Assembly (NCBI GenBank): GCA_001899255.1
Contig: MKVX01000003.1
Location: 1 to 64,000, forward strand
Reading direction: 5' to 3'
Source: Rhizobiales bacterium 62-47
Lineage (GTDB): Bacteria; Pseudomonadota; Alphaproteobacteria; Rhizobiales; Xanthobacteraceae
DNA: 64,000 nt
This document shows positions 16,387 to 25,451 of the stretch, piece by piece. Numbering within the stretch: the first letter of the stretch is position 1; every line of letters begins with the position of its first letter. Below the pieces are notes generated by a model that worked only from the letters and a program-made list of their open reading frames with translations, was not told the origin of the DNA and did not search any database. A program made the translations under genes and the position numbers.

Positions 16387-16935
16387 CTATTCCGCCGCGT
16401 CGCGAACGACACCCGGCTCGATATCAAGCTGCAGGATATCGTTGAGCCGGTTGAACGCGCCGCACAGCGCGATGCGCCAGGTCAGTTCGACAATTTGCGC
16501 CTCGGTGAAATGCTCCTTGAGCCGCCGGAACACGTCGTCCCGCGTGGTGTTCCAGTTATTGGTCACCGCAATCGAATATTCGACGACGAGCTTATCGATG
16601 TCATCGAGTTCCGGATGATCCTTGTAGTCGAGCAAGCGCTCGGCACCGTCTTCCGACACGCCCTGGATGGCGAGCTTCGGCGTATGATGCGAGACGCAAT
16701 AGATACATCGATTCAGCAGAGAGACCGCGACCAGCGCCAGCTCGAGATGGCGCTTCGACAAGGTCCCGGACGATGACAGTTCAACGAGCATAGACCAGGT
16801 GTGTTTGAAGATCACCGGTTGATGCACCATCACGCCGGCCTGATTTTCAAACGCGCCATAGGTCGTCATCTGGTCCCACAATGGCCTGAGTGCTTCCGGC
16901 AAATCATCGCGACCCTTGATCGACACGCGCGACAT
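16387..16935 (-). CDS. AhpD-like carboxymuconolactone decarboxylase-family protein
   Basis: A 182-residue protein with the AhpD core. The redox motif is CIYCVSHH (Cys-x2-Cys-x3-His), the pattern of the peroxidase-type branch rather than true carboxymuconolactone decarboxylase. The helix LELALVAVSLLNR precedes it and the C-terminal half repeats the fold (QIVELTWRIALCGAFNRLND). These proteins act as small thiol peroxidases or reductase partners in the cytosol. The start at 16935 (MSRVSIKG) fits the fold better than 16956. It is convergent with marR and may have no operon partner. Confidence 0.82.
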   Translation of the reverse strand: MSRVSIKGRDDLPEALRPLWDQMTTYGAFENQAGVMVHQPVIFKHTWSMLVELSSSGTLSKRHLELALVAVSLLNRCIYCVSHHTPKLAIQGVSEDGAERLLDYKDHPELDDIDKLVVEYSIAVTNNWNTTRDDVFRRLKEHFTEAQIVELTWRIALCGAFNRLNDILQLDIEPGVVRDAAE

Positions 16936-17037
16936 GGCTTTCTCCCTCACCGCCACGCATCTTGAAGCAGCGGCCTGTTCCCAAGCAGGGCCTTGTTACA
17001 ATCGGCTCGTTCGATTGCGGCCATGCCGAATTGCGAT

Positions 17038-17114
17038 TGGCGATCCCGGGAAGACTCGAACTTCCGACCTACGGTTTAGGAAACCGTCGCTCTATCCGGC
17101 TGAGCTACGGGACC
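17038..17114 (-). tRNA. tRNA-Arg (anticodon CCT)
   Basis: A full cloverleaf can be drawn on the minus strand. The acceptor stem GGTCCCG pairs with CGGGATC (one G-T pair), the D arm is GCTC...GAGC, the anticodon stem is ACGGT/ACCGT with loop TTCCTAA, the variable loop is AGGTC and the T arm is GGAAG TTCGAGT CTTCC. The 3' CCA is encoded. The loop gives anticodon CCT, which reads AGG arginine codons. Confidence 0.95.
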
Positions 17115-17325
17115 GAAAACCCGCAGAATAGCGGGCATCGGCGGAACTCTTATCAGAACGTCGCCCAAATCGCCAGCCACGTGAGGCCCCAGATAGACGC
17201 TCGGGACGCGACATTTGGACGGGTCGCCGTAAAGGTGGGGAGAAAGTAAAAACTCCGGGTGGACAACGCCGCGTTGCGAGGCGAGATTCGTGCAATAGCC
17301 TCCAGCGATAACCGATGAGCAACCT

Positions 17326-17997
17326 TTGAACAAACGGCGCACATCAGCGATTCCCAAGCACATGGCTTTGCCGTGCGCCATTGCGCTCTGCTGCATCGTT
17401 CTTACAGCCGCGTCGGCGTCCGCGCAGCAGCGAACGATTACAAGTTCGCGCGACTATGAGGATTGCGTCGATACTGTCAAAGCTTTCGCACTCACACCGG
17501 AAGCGTTGGCCACGACCATCGCCGAATGCGATAGCCGGTTCCCTGGCCGCCGCAAGGCCGGCGGCGGCTACACGTATTACGACTTCATGCAGAACCGGCA
17601 TTTCGATATTGCCGGACCGATCCCGACGGCGAAGGAACTCAAGCAGATCGATCAGGAATTCATCCGTTATCTCGCCGCCCGCAATCCGTCTGCGGGCTCC
17701 GGCGAGGGCCAACGCGCTAAAGCGATCCGGCCGGAAACAGCCAGATCAGCGGGCAAGCCGGAAAACAAACCCCGTGTCGCGACGCAGACAACGGGCCTGG
17801 CTCATGCCAGACCGGCGACCTCCCAGAACAAATCCAAGCCGCTGGATTGTCGGGAGACCCCGGTCGCATGCGGCTGGACGAGTCTCACTACGCAGGTCAA
17901 ATCGGTCGCTCATGGTTTGTTCGGTCCACCTGCGAAAGAGGTGAAAGTGTCCCGGTTGCAACGGCGGGATCGGCCAGCACCGAAACAAACTCCCTGA
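17326..17997 (+). CDS. Secreted protein of unknown function
   Basis: A 223-residue protein from a TTG start (an ATG at 17362 is a possible shorter start). The signal peptide MALPCAIALCCIVLTAASA ends near ASAQQ. Residues about 40-120 form a compact part with two cysteines (YEDCVDTV, IAECDSRFPG) and an aromatic stretch GGYTYYDFMQNRHFD. The C-terminal third is basic and rich in Ala, Pro and Lys with two more cysteines. I do not recognise the family. It may be one of the small periplasmic proteins common in Bradyrhizobium relatives. Confidence 0.6.
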   Translation: MNKRRTSAIPKHMALPCAIALCCIVLTAASASAQQRTITSSRDYEDCVDTVKAFALTPEALATTIAECDSRFPGRRKAGGGYTYYDFMQNRHFDIAGPIPTAKELKQIDQEFIRYLAARNPSAGSGEGQRAKAIRPETARSAGKPENKPRVATQTTGLAHARPATSQNKSKPLDCRETPVACGWTSLTTQVKSVAHGLFGPPAKEVKVSRLQRRDRPAPKQTP

Positions 17998-18079
17998 CAA
18001 AATCACGCGCATATCGTTTCGCGCCAAACCGAAGCCCTCACGAGCGCCGATCTGAGATCACCCCGGATCGATCCGCCAG

Positions 18080-18502
18080 TCAATCAGTGATGATCATCGC
18101 CCAGAAGACGCCATAAGGCGATTTTCGGTTGACCGCCGATGCGACACCAACTTTTCGCGCCCCTTTCATCAGCAAGTTCTGGCGATGGCCGGCGCTGTTT
18201 TCCCATTGTTTCAGCGTTTCGGAGAAGCTCGCGAAACCAGCGGCGACGTTCTCTGCCGCCAGCGTCTTGCGCAAGCTGGCGACGCGCGTTCCAAAACTTC
18301 CGCCCACCGTATGGCTGACGACGCCATTCGCGGCCATTGCGCGCGCCTGATGCAGCGCGACCGCATTCAACTTCGCATCCATCCGAACCGGCGAGAGTCC
18401 ATGCGCGTGGCGATAGGCACTGATCTGGCTCGCATAGTCGGCGGCAACAGCCGGCATCGCCAAGCCCCAAGCGAGGACAATCGACAACAACCACGGGCGC
18501 AT
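18080..18502 (-). CDS. Secreted CAP-domain (SCP/PR1-like) protein
   Basis: A 140-residue exported protein with signal peptide MRPWLLSIVLAWGLAMPAVA. The single CAP domain keeps the expected pocket residues: His in VVSHTVGG, the Glu of AAENVAAGF and the His of SAGHRQNLL. The first helix carries ISAYRHAHGLSPVRMD. CAP proteins are stable extracellular or periplasmic domains with lipid-binding or peptidase-like roles. Length is short, near the minimum for the fold. No partner is apparent. Confidence 0.85.
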   Translation of the reverse strand: MRPWLLSIVLAWGLAMPAVAADYASQISAYRHAHGLSPVRMDAKLNAVALHQARAMAANGVVSHTVGGSFGTRVASLRKTLAAENVAAGFASFSETLKQWENSAGHRQNLLMKGARKVGVASAVNRKSPYGVFWAMIITD

Positions 18503-18650
18503 ACAACCTCACGCATCATTGTGCAGAGGAAATGCGAAATGCCATCGCATTCCTGTGTCAAATATTCTAGGAAGCCTGTGTTCCGTCAAGCTTGCCCCTC
18601 CGTGCGTCGCGCACTCCCATTCGCCCTTATGAAGCAAGAGTCCTGACCTC

Positions 18651-19043
18651 ATGAAGCCTGTTTTTGTGCTGCTTGTGACCATGGCATCCATCATCGCAGA
18701 CTCAGCTAGTGCATCCGACGCGCGATTTATCGCCAGCCTAAGCAAGCTCGATCCGAAAACGCGGCTCGAACAGATCTGCGATCTTCATGCGATGAAGCGT
18801 ATCGATCAGGATCCCAATCCGTATCATCCCGATCGCGCCAAAGCTGATGTCATTTCGCATCCCCGTCACGTCAAGGATACGATCATCGGCAACGGGGGTG
18901 CATTCCGCAGCCAGGGCCGCTGGTACCAGTTCTCGTTCGAATGCAAGGGCTCGCCGGACCGCATGCATGTGGTTTCATTCAACTACAAGATCGGCAAAGT
19001 CATTCCGGAATCGAAATGGGCCGAGTATGGCCTGTGGCGCTAG
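18651..19043 (+). CDS. DUF930-type secreted protein
   Basis: A 130-residue exported protein. A signal peptide (MKPVFVLLVTMASIIADSASA) leads into the DUF930 core: LDPKTRLEQICDLHAM, DRAKADVISHP, GGAFRSQGRWYQFSFEC and the end of type IP-x2-KWAEYGLW. Two cysteines could pair. The function of DUF930 is unknown; members are periplasmic proteins in Hyphomicrobiales. It is divergent from the CAP-domain gene and convergent with the reductase gene 12 bases further on. Confidence 0.75.
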   Translation: MKPVFVLLVTMASIIADSASASDARFIASLSKLDPKTRLEQICDLHAMKRIDQDPNPYHPDRAKADVISHPRHVKDTIIGNGGAFRSQGRWYQFSFECKGSPDRMHVVSFNYKIGKVIPESKWAEYGLWR

Positions 19044-19055
19044 ACCCAGGCGATT

Positions 19056-20057
19056 TCACCCGCGAATTTGTGCCGGCGTTAGTCCCGGCGAACCTTCGCC
19101 GCGGCGTTCAGCATTCTTGATCAAATCCACGATACGCCGCGTCAAAGGGACCTGCAGACCATGCTTGGCGGCAATGCCGATAATGACGCCTTGCAGATAG
19201 TCGATTTCCGTCAGCCGGTGACGCTGCAAATCCTCCCACATCGACGATCGCGCCTGCGGATCGATCTTGATGGTCCGGCCGGCCAGCAGCCGGAACAACG
19301 CATCAGGCAGCCGCAACAGATATGGCGCAAGACTGGCGGGAATCGGTGTCGACGAAACCGGCACAATGCCATCGGCTCGCATCGCCACCAGCGCTTCGCC
19401 CATCTGATCCGCCAACAAACATCGCCACTGCCTTTGCGAAAGCTGCTCGCGTAACGGCAGGCCCGACAGGGCATTCAGCGCATTGTTGAGGTTGAGTAGC
19501 AACTTGCCCCACTGTACGCCCAGCATATTTGCGGTCGGGCGCATCATCAACTCGGGGATCGACAACTGCTCTGCCGTCCCCGCGGCATCCTGTTCGATGG
19601 CGATATCTCCGGATGTCGCCCGATGAAAGCGGCCTTCGCCCAACGAGATGACGTTGAACGGCACCATGCCGCTGAGAACCCGCCGCCCATCTAAGGCGTC
19701 GCGGAGAATCGCGGCATTGCTCACGCCGTTTTGCAGGCTAACGACCGTTGCATCGGCGGGAGCATGCCGCGCAATCTCTTGCGCCATGGCGGCCGTATCC
19801 GCACTCTTCACGGTAACGAGGACGATATCGGCGCCGGAGAAAATGGAACTTGCATCGGACATCAGCAATCGATCCGCCGTCACGTGGCGATCGAGTCCTT
19901 CGAAACTGGTGAGACGCAATCCGTTCTTGCTGATCTCGGAGATGATGCGAGGGCGTGCCAGCAAGGCGACTTTATGGCCGACGCTGGCAAGCATGCCGCC
20001 CACGAAGCAGCCGATACTACCGGCGCCTGCAACAACGATGGATTTGCGCGACGTCAT
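19056..20057 (-). CDS. 2-dehydropantoate 2-reductase family protein
   Basis: A 333-residue NADPH-dependent reductase of the PanE/ApbA family. The Rossmann motif is VVAGAGSIGCFVGGML at the N-terminus. Family landmarks are VTVKSADT, SLQNGVSN, a Lys in the QWGKLLLNLNNALNAL segment (the catalytic Lys position) and a C-terminal domain with SSMWEDLQRHRLTEIDYLQG. The start at 20057 places the Rossmann loop correctly; 20087 would add ten unconserved residues. It may make pantoate for CoA or act on another 2-oxo acid, since several paralogues per genome are normal. Confidence 0.85.
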   Translation of the reverse strand: MTSRKSIVVAGAGSIGCFVGGMLASVGHKVALLARPRIISEISKNGLRLTSFEGLDRHVTADRLLMSDASSIFSGADIVLVTVKSADTAAMAQEIARHAPADATVVSLQNGVSNAAILRDALDGRRVLSGMVPFNVISLGEGRFHRATSGDIAIEQDAAGTAEQLSIPELMMRPTANMLGVQWGKLLLNLNNALNALSGLPLREQLSQRQWRCLLADQMGEALVAMRADGIVPVSSTPIPASLAPYLLRLPDALFRLLAGRTIKIDPQARSSMWEDLQRHRLTEIDYLQGVIIGIAAKHGLQVPLTRRIVDLIKNAERRGEGSPGLTPAQIRG

Positions 20058-20227
20058 CCCGCCACTCCACGACGCGATTGGATGCATCTTGAATAGCAGA
20101 GGCGGTATCAGATGCCTACAAATCCTGCCGCGACGTGCGCCGGCCGCGCCGCCTTGTAACCGCCCAGTCGCAACGTTATGTTTGCCGGCGGGTGGGCATC
20201 CGATTGCGCTTTCATAGGAGGCGAACC

Positions 20228-20803
20228 ATGGGTTTGCTTGACGTCCTCAACGGTATGCAGAACGGACCACGCGGCCCCAGCGACCCCGAAGCCAAAGGCG
20301 GCGGCATGTCGCCCATGACGATGGCGATCCTTGCATTGCTGGCATACAAAGCGGTCAAACATCTTGGCGGCAGTCAGCCGAGTACCAGTCCGGCGGACAC
20401 CGCACCGGGAACACCGGCACCCGGCGGCACCACCAATGCCAGCCTGCCCGGCGGTGGCGGCCTCGGCGATCTCCTGAAAGGCGGGCTTGGCGGATTGCTC
20501 GCGGGAGGCGCGGCAGGCAGCATTCTCAGTGGCGGTCTTGGCGACCTGCTCAAGCAATTCCAGCAGAACGGACATAGCGACGCAGCCAATTCGTGGGTTG
20601 GCTCCGGACCCAACAAGCAGATTTCCGCGAACGACCTGGCGAGCGCGCTCGGCGCGGACCAGATCCGCTCGCTAACGTCGCAGACCGGGCTGTCGCAGGA
20701 AGATCTATTGTCGGGGTTGGCGCAACATCTGCCCGAAGTGATCAATCACCTGACGCCTGACGGACGCCTGCCGACCGAAAGCGAACTCATGGGTCGCCTG
20801 TAA
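20228..20803 (+). CDS. YidB-like (DUF937) protein
   Basis: A 191-residue protein. The N-terminal MGLLDVLNGMQNG and the C-terminal segment ISANDLASALGADQIRSL with HLPEVINHLTPDGRLP are the hallmarks of YidB/DUF937. The middle is low in complexity, rich in Gly, Leu, Pro and Ser (GGLGDLLKGGLGGLLAGG). AGGAGG lies at -12 of the ATG. The family is widespread and has no settled function. It is followed by a GlsB-like membrane protein and could share an envelope-stress setting. Confidence 0.82.
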   Translation: MGLLDVLNGMQNGPRGPSDPEAKGGGMSPMTMAILALLAYKAVKHLGGSQPSTSPADTAPGTPAPGGTTNASLPGGGGLGDLLKGGLGGLLAGGAAGSILSGGLGDLLKQFQQNGHSDAANSWVGSGPNKQISANDLASALGADQIRSLTSQTGLSQEDLLSGLAQHLPEVINHLTPDGRLPTESELMGRL

Positions 20804-20896
20804 CGCCGACTTCGATGCGTGCCGGTCACGTCGCGATCGGCACGCCGCGCCTCCATCCTCTGCAGGATCGTTGCTTCTTACAAAGGACAGCACAGC

Positions 20897-21175
20897 ATGA
20901 GCGGGCTTCTCTGGATCATCATCGTCGGGTTCATTGCCGGAATCATCGCGCGGTTGCTTTCGCCTGGACCGAACAACCCAAGTGGCTTCATCCTGACGAC
21001 AGTGCTCGGCATCGCCGGAGCTTTCCTGGCAACGTTCATCGGGCAAGCTATCGGCCACTATAGTCCCAATCAGGGTGCGGGATTCATCACCGCAACCATT
21101 GGCGCGCTGGTCGTTCTTTTCATCTGGAACCGGCTGGTCGCCCGCCGTGTCATTTCCGACCCCGGGGCCAAATAG
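20897..21175 (+). CDS. GlsB/YeaQ/YmgE-family small membrane protein
   Basis: A 92-residue inner-membrane protein with three hydrophobic segments (LLWIIIVGFIAGIIARLL; ILTTVLGIAGAFLATFIG; FITATIGALVVLFIWNRLV), the standard form of the transglycosylase-associated/GlsB family linked to general stress. AAAGGA stands ahead of the ATG at 20897. The tail after the third segment is short and charged. It lies 93 bases after the YidB-like gene. Confidence 0.88.
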   Translation: MSGLLWIIIVGFIAGIIARLLSPGPNNPSGFILTTVLGIAGAFLATFIGQAIGHYSPNQGAGFITATIGALVVLFIWNRLVARRVISDPGAK

Positions 21176-21229
21176 CCTGCGTATTGTCCCGGGATCGACG
21201 CGCCGCTGCTGATTGACGCTCGGCATCGC

Positions 21230-22018
21230 TCAGGTGATGAGATGCAATCCCGCATCCATGCGAACGATCTCGCCGGACATATTCCGCGACTGCGCCGTGG
21301 CGAGGAAACACACCAGCGCCGCGACATCCTCCGCAGTCGATGCGATCTTGAGCGGCACCTTTGATTTGACCGTCTCACGAACCTGTTTGGCCGCGTCCGC
21401 GCCCCGGCCCTTCTCAAACCATGGCGTATCGATATAGCCGGGGCAGACCGCGTTGACTCGGATCAGCGGCGCAAGCGCCCGCGCCAGCGACAGCGTGATC
21501 GAATTCAACGCACCCTTACTCGCCGCGTATGCAACCGACGAACCGATGCCGCTGATGCCGGCCACCGACGATATGTTGACCACCGATGAAGCCTGCCCCG
21601 ACGCCTGAGCGCCGGCCTCGAGCAGCGCACGCGCCGCCCGCACCATCTGGAACGGTCCGATAGTGTTCACCGCATAAAGTCGCTGGAAATCTTCCGCAGA
21701 CAATCCATCCAGATTGCCGTGGGCCATATGCTTGGTGGTCCCCGCGTTGTTGATTAATGCATCGAGCCGCCCCCAGGGCACCGCCGCCGCAACGATGCGC
21801 TTGCAGTCATCGTCGCGCGAGACGTCCCCCTGCACGACGACAGCCTCTCCCCCGGCAGAGCGGCAAAGTTCGGCGGTCTGCTCCGCCTCGTTCTTGCTCG
21901 AAGAGTAGTTGATGACGACCCGTGCGCCATCCTTCGCAAGCTTGACGGCCGTCGCCGCGCCTAGCCCGGATGCCGAACCGGTGATGATGACGCATAGACT
22001 CGACTTCGACATCCCCAA
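21230..22018 (-). CDS. Short-chain dehydrogenase/reductase
   Basis: A 262-residue NAD(P)-dependent SDR. It has the coenzyme motif TGSASGLG, NNAG, the catalytic Ser (NISSVAG) and the YAASK pair, with PGYIDTPWF after them, so it should be active. Similarity to 3-oxoacyl reductases and its place next to acyl-CoA dehydrogenase genes suggest a hydroxyacyl or cyclic alcohol substrate. It is divergent from the dehydrogenase genes across a 313-base region with a repeated sequence motif. Confidence 0.88.
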   Translation of the reverse strand: MGMSKSSLCVIITGSASGLGAATAVKLAKDGARVVINYSSSKNEAEQTAELCRSAGGEAVVVQGDVSRDDDCKRIVAAAVPWGRLDALINNAGTTKHMAHGNLDGLSAEDFQRLYAVNTIGPFQMVRAARALLEAGAQASGQASSVVNISSVAGISGIGSSVAYAASKGALNSITLSLARALAPLIRVNAVCPGYIDTPWFEKGRGADAAKQVRETVKSKVPLKIASTAEDVAALVCFLATAQSRNMSGEIVRMDAGLHLIT

Positions 22019-22331
22019 ATCCCTTCAATGCTTCAGTTGCCGCCACGTTTGCTGGCAAGATTACCATATCGTCCTGCAACTGGGAGGCAAGTTCGGGAAC
22101 CGCTCACGAAACTCGGCGAGTTAACTCCGCTGCACGGAATAAATTTCGTTGCAGCGACGTGCCATTCTCATGACGTGCCATTCGCATGAGGCACGTGCAG
22201 GCCTGCCTGCGGACATCGATGCTTGTCACCGGCGAACGTTTTCCGCATCATGGTTGGAGAAATCGAACAATGTCCCCCGGTGCCACCATCGTCCGGCACA
22301 TGCGAGGAGAACCGGGAGGCCGAGACACGCC
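22019..22331. other. Divergent regulatory region between the SDR and acyl-CoA dehydrogenase genes
   Basis: No gene is seen in these 313 bases. They hold the tandem direct repeat described separately and the upstream region of two divergent catabolic transcripts. No clear vegetative promoter stands out by eye. Confidence 0.5.
22156..22195. repeat. Tandem 16-base direct repeat with overlapping inverted repeat
   Basis: GACGTGCCATTCTCAT (22156-22171) is followed at once by GACGTGCCATTCGCAT (22172-22187), one mismatch in 16. The second copy also forms an inverted repeat, CGTGCC (22174-22179) with GGCACG (22190-22195). Repeats placed between divergent catabolic genes are typical operators. The regulator is not identified. 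Confidence 0.55.
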
Positions 22332-23396
22332 GTGACGGAGAGTGACAATATCGTTGCCGAGACCGCCGAACGAATTTTCGCCGATCTTGCCGATGCGCAA
22401 ACCATCAACCACAGCAAGGATACAAGCTGGAAAGCGCCGCTATGGCGCGCGCTGAGTGAAGCCGGCCTGCCACTGTCATGGGTGTCCGAGGAAAACGATG
22501 GCTCAGGCGCCAGCATGGCCGACGGTTTCAGCGTGCTGAATATCGCCGGCCGCTGCGGCATTGCCGTGCCTCTTGCCGAAACCATGCTGGCCGGCTGGCT
22601 GTTATCCCAGGCTGGCATCGCCTCGCCCGCGGACGCCATGACCGTTGCGCCCGCACATCCAAGAGATCACATCAAACTCAACGCGGACGGCACTCTGTCC
22701 GGGCGCGCCCGCAGTGTCCCATTCGCGCGGGACGCCAAGCATATTGCCGTGCTTGCCGCCAGCGCGAACGGCTTTTCCATCGCGCTGGTGGATACGACGC
22801 AGGGCCGGATCGCACCCGGATTCAATCTCGCGAACGACGCCAGCGATACCGTAAGCTTCGACAATGTCCGACCGATTGCCGTCAAGCCAGCCCCGCAAGG
22901 CTTCGACGAAACGTCGCTGATGCTCATGGGCGGTGTCGCCCGCAGCCTGCAAATCGCCGGAAGTTTGGAGTCCATGCTCGACATCAGCGTGCGCTATGCC
23001 AACGAACGCGTCGCATTCGAAAAGAAGATCGCCAAATTTCAGGCCATACAGCACAATCTCGCCAAGCTCGCCGGAGAGGCTGCGGCAGCCTTGGCTGCTG
23101 CGAGTTCTGCCGCCGACGCGGTCGCCAACAGCAGCGCCTTCGACGATGCGATTTTCCTTGAGGCAGCGGCGGCGAAAATCCGTTGCGCCGAAGCCGCCGA
23201 GAAAGGAGCTGCCATCGCGCATCAGGTTCACGGCGCGATCGGCTTTACCAGCGAACACATCCTGCATCGCTACACCTTGCGCGCGCTGGCGTGGCGCGAC
23301 GATTTCGGCAACGAAAGTCACTGGGCCGTCGAACTCGGCAAACGAGTCGCTGCCCGTGGTGCCGACGAACTCTGGCCGCTGGTGGCGTCGCGCTGA
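22332..23396 (+). CDS. Acyl-CoA dehydrogenase, small or partner subunit
   Basis: A 354-residue protein from a GTG start at 22332, chosen because residues before it are unlike the family and a GGGAGG site lies upstream. It has the N-terminal helical part (LWRALSEAGLPLSWVSEEND) and a C-terminal FAD-binding half (ALAWRDDFGNESHW). The middle beta domain is short and diverged. It is followed 42 bases later by a more typical acyl-CoA dehydrogenase. This unequal adjacent pair recalls the heteromeric FadE enzymes of steroid and cyclic acid breakdown. Oxidation of an acyl-CoA to an enoyl-CoA is expected; the substrate is unknown. Confidence 0.8.
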   Translation: MTESDNIVAETAERIFADLADAQTINHSKDTSWKAPLWRALSEAGLPLSWVSEENDGSGASMADGFSVLNIAGRCGIAVPLAETMLAGWLLSQAGIASPADAMTVAPAHPRDHIKLNADGTLSGRARSVPFARDAKHIAVLAASANGFSIALVDTTQGRIAPGFNLANDASDTVSFDNVRPIAVKPAPQGFDETSLMLMGGVARSLQIAGSLESMLDISVRYANERVAFEKKIAKFQAIQHNLAKLAGEAAAALAAASSAADAVANSSAFDDAIFLEAAAAKIRCAEAAEKGAAIAHQVHGAIGFTSEHILHRYTLRALAWRDDFGNESHWAVELGKRVAARGADELWPLVASR

Positions 23397-23438
23397 CGCT
23401 CTCGCTGAACTGACGTCCCATATCAGGACTGGATGCCC

Positions 23439-24599
23439 ATGACCGCCGCTCTTCGTTTCGATCCGATCCGTTTGCCACCTGAATGCGAGGTGTTGCGCCA
23501 GGAAGTTCGCACCTTTCTCGCAGACGAGATCGCGGCCGGCACCTTCGATCCGCACAAGCCACAGCGCGAGGATAGCGACGCACCCGAATTCAGCCGCCGC
23601 GTCGGCGAACGCGGCTGGCTCGGCATGACATGGCCGAAGAAATACGGCGGCCACGAACGCAGCTTCCTCGAACGCTACGTCGTCACCGAGGAAATGCGCG
23701 TGGTCAACGCCCCGACACGCCGCTTCTTCGTGGCCGACCGGCAAAGCGGCCCGGTGCTGCTGAAATACGCACCCGAACATATCAAGATGGATATCCTGCC
23801 GCGCATCTGCCGCGGCGAGGTCTGCTTCGCAATCGGCATGAGCGAACCGAATTCCGGCTCCGACCTGTTCGCCGCCAAGACCAAGGCCACCAAGACCGAC
23901 GGCGGCTGGCTGATCAATGGCAGCAAGATCTGGACGACCTCGGCGCATATCGCCGATTACATGATCGCCATCTTCCGCACCTCGCCGCCCACCAAGGACA
24001 ACCGCCGGCATGGGCTGACGCAATTTCTCGTCGATATGAAAACTCCGGGCATTACCGTCAATCCGATCAAGCAGATCACCGGGCAGATTGAATTCAACGA
24101 AGTCGTATTTCAGGACGCCTTCGTACCCGACGACCATGCCTTGGGCGAGATCGACGGCGCTTGGAAACAGGCCACCAGCGAACTGGCCTATGAGCGCAGC
24201 GGACCGGAGCGATTCCTCGAAACCTATTACGTGCTGACCGAGCTGGTGCGCGCGGTCGGATCGAACCCGGATACACGCAGCGCCGAGGGCATCGGTCGAC
24301 TGGTGGCGCAACTTCACACCATGCGGCGCATGTCGGTATCGGTGGCGGGCATGTTGCAGGCGGGCAAGGAGCCGGTCGTCGAGGCTTCTATCGTCAAGGA
24401 TATCGGCACCATCTGGGAGCAGCAGTTGCCGCACCGCGTGCGCGAGCTTGCCGCATTCATCGATGTCGATCCGCTCAACCACGCGACGCTCGACGAGCAA
24501 CTGGCCTTCGCCACCAAGCTTGCGCCGAAACTCACCATTCAGGGCGGCACGACGGAAGTCCTGCGCGGTATCATCGCGCGCGGATTGGGGCTGCGCTGA
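23439..24599 (+). CDS. Acyl-CoA dehydrogenase
   Basis: A 386-residue flavoprotein with the full family signature: GWLGMTWPKKYGG, FAIGMSEPNSGSD (FAD contact), the loop GSKIWTTSAH, and the C-terminal QGGTTEVLRGIIARGLG. An AGGA site sits ten bases before ATG 23439; the ATG at 23433 is possible. It follows the smaller dehydrogenase gene and precedes an enoyl-CoA hydratase, so the three encode consecutive steps of beta-oxidation. Electrons would pass to ETF, which is not in the window. Confidence 0.9.
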   Translation: MTAALRFDPIRLPPECEVLRQEVRTFLADEIAAGTFDPHKPQREDSDAPEFSRRVGERGWLGMTWPKKYGGHERSFLERYVVTEEMRVVNAPTRRFFVADRQSGPVLLKYAPEHIKMDILPRICRGEVCFAIGMSEPNSGSDLFAAKTKATKTDGGWLINGSKIWTTSAHIADYMIAIFRTSPPTKDNRRHGLTQFLVDMKTPGITVNPIKQITGQIEFNEVVFQDAFVPDDHALGEIDGAWKQATSELAYERSGPERFLETYYVLTELVRAVGSNPDTRSAEGIGRLVAQLHTMRRMSVSVAGMLQAGKEPVVEASIVKDIGTIWEQQLPHRVRELAAFIDVDPLNHATLDEQLAFATKLAPKLTIQGGTTEVLRGIIARGLGLR

Positions 24600-24632
24600 A
24601 CACGTCAAATGCAACCTGCAGCGGGAATCATC

Positions 24633-25433
24633 ATGAGCCAATTCACCGACATCGGCGTCACCACAGCCGGCCACGTGACGACGATCGAGATCCATCGGCC
24701 GCCGTTCAACTTCTTCGATATCTCGTTGATCAACCAGATCGCAGATGCGCTGACCGATGCCGACAACGACCCGGAAATCCGCGCCGTCGTACTCGCAGCG
24801 CAAGGCAAGGCCTTCTGCGCCGGCGCCAACTTCAACGATCCCAACCGCCATGAGAGCGAAAAGGGCAGCGGCGACCCCGCCGATAGCCTCGGCCAGATCA
24901 GTCACCTCTACATTCAGGCGGTGCGCATCTTCCGCGCCAGGAAGCCGATCGTCGCCGCGGTGCAGGGTGCCGCGATCGGCGGCGGTCTTGGCTTGGCCGT
25001 ATCAGCGGATTTTCGGGTCACGTGTCCGGAAGCGCGCTTCGCTGCCAACTTTACCAAGCTAGGCTTCCATCCCGGCTTCGGGCTGACCGTGACACTGCCT
25101 GAGCTGATCGGCAAGAACAACGCCGAACTGATGTTCTATACCAGCCGCCGCGTCACCGGCGAGGATGCCTTCAAGATGGGGCTTGCCAATGTGCTGGTGC
25201 CGCAAGATCAGGTCCGCGCCGCCGCGATGAAGCTCGCCAACGAGATCGCGGAGTGCGCGCCGCTCGGCCTGCTCTCGACCCGCGCCACAATGCGGGCGGG
25301 CCTCGCCGACCGCGTGATGACCGCCACAAATCATGAACTCGCCGAACAAACGCGGCTGCGCGCCACCGAAGATTTCAAGGAAGGCGTGAGAGCCACCGAA
25401 GAGCGGCGCGTCGCCAATTTCAAGGCGCGCTAG
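24633..25433 (+). CDS. Enoyl-CoA hydratase/isomerase
   Basis: A 266-residue crotonase-fold enzyme. The first oxyanion-hole strand is KAFCAGANF and the second is GAAIGGGLGLAVSADFR. A Glu in the usual first catalytic position is not clear, while NFTKLGFHPGFGLT holds the loop where the second catalytic Glu normally lies; here it reads His-Pro-Gly, so the reaction may be atypical or use another residue. Start at 24633 (MSQFTDIG). It is the third gene of the acyl-CoA set on this strand. Confidence 0.85.
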   Translation: MSQFTDIGVTTAGHVTTIEIHRPPFNFFDISLINQIADALTDADNDPEIRAVVLAAQGKAFCAGANFNDPNRHESEKGSGDPADSLGQISHLYIQAVRIFRARKPIVAAVQGAAIGGGLGLAVSADFRVTCPEARFAANFTKLGFHPGFGLTVTLPELIGKNNAELMFYTSRRVTGEDAFKMGLANVLVPQDQVRAAAMKLANEIAECAPLGLLSTRATMRAGLADRVMTATNHELAEQTRLRATEDFKEGVRATEERRVANFKAR

Positions 25434-25451
25434 CGTAAGCCGGCTTCCACG

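Noticed and set aside
22602-24905. Long open frame of 767 residues on the minus strand
   Set aside because: It is antisense to the two acyl-CoA dehydrogenase genes, with the Asp/Arg/His-rich composition of a shadow frame in GC-rich DNA.
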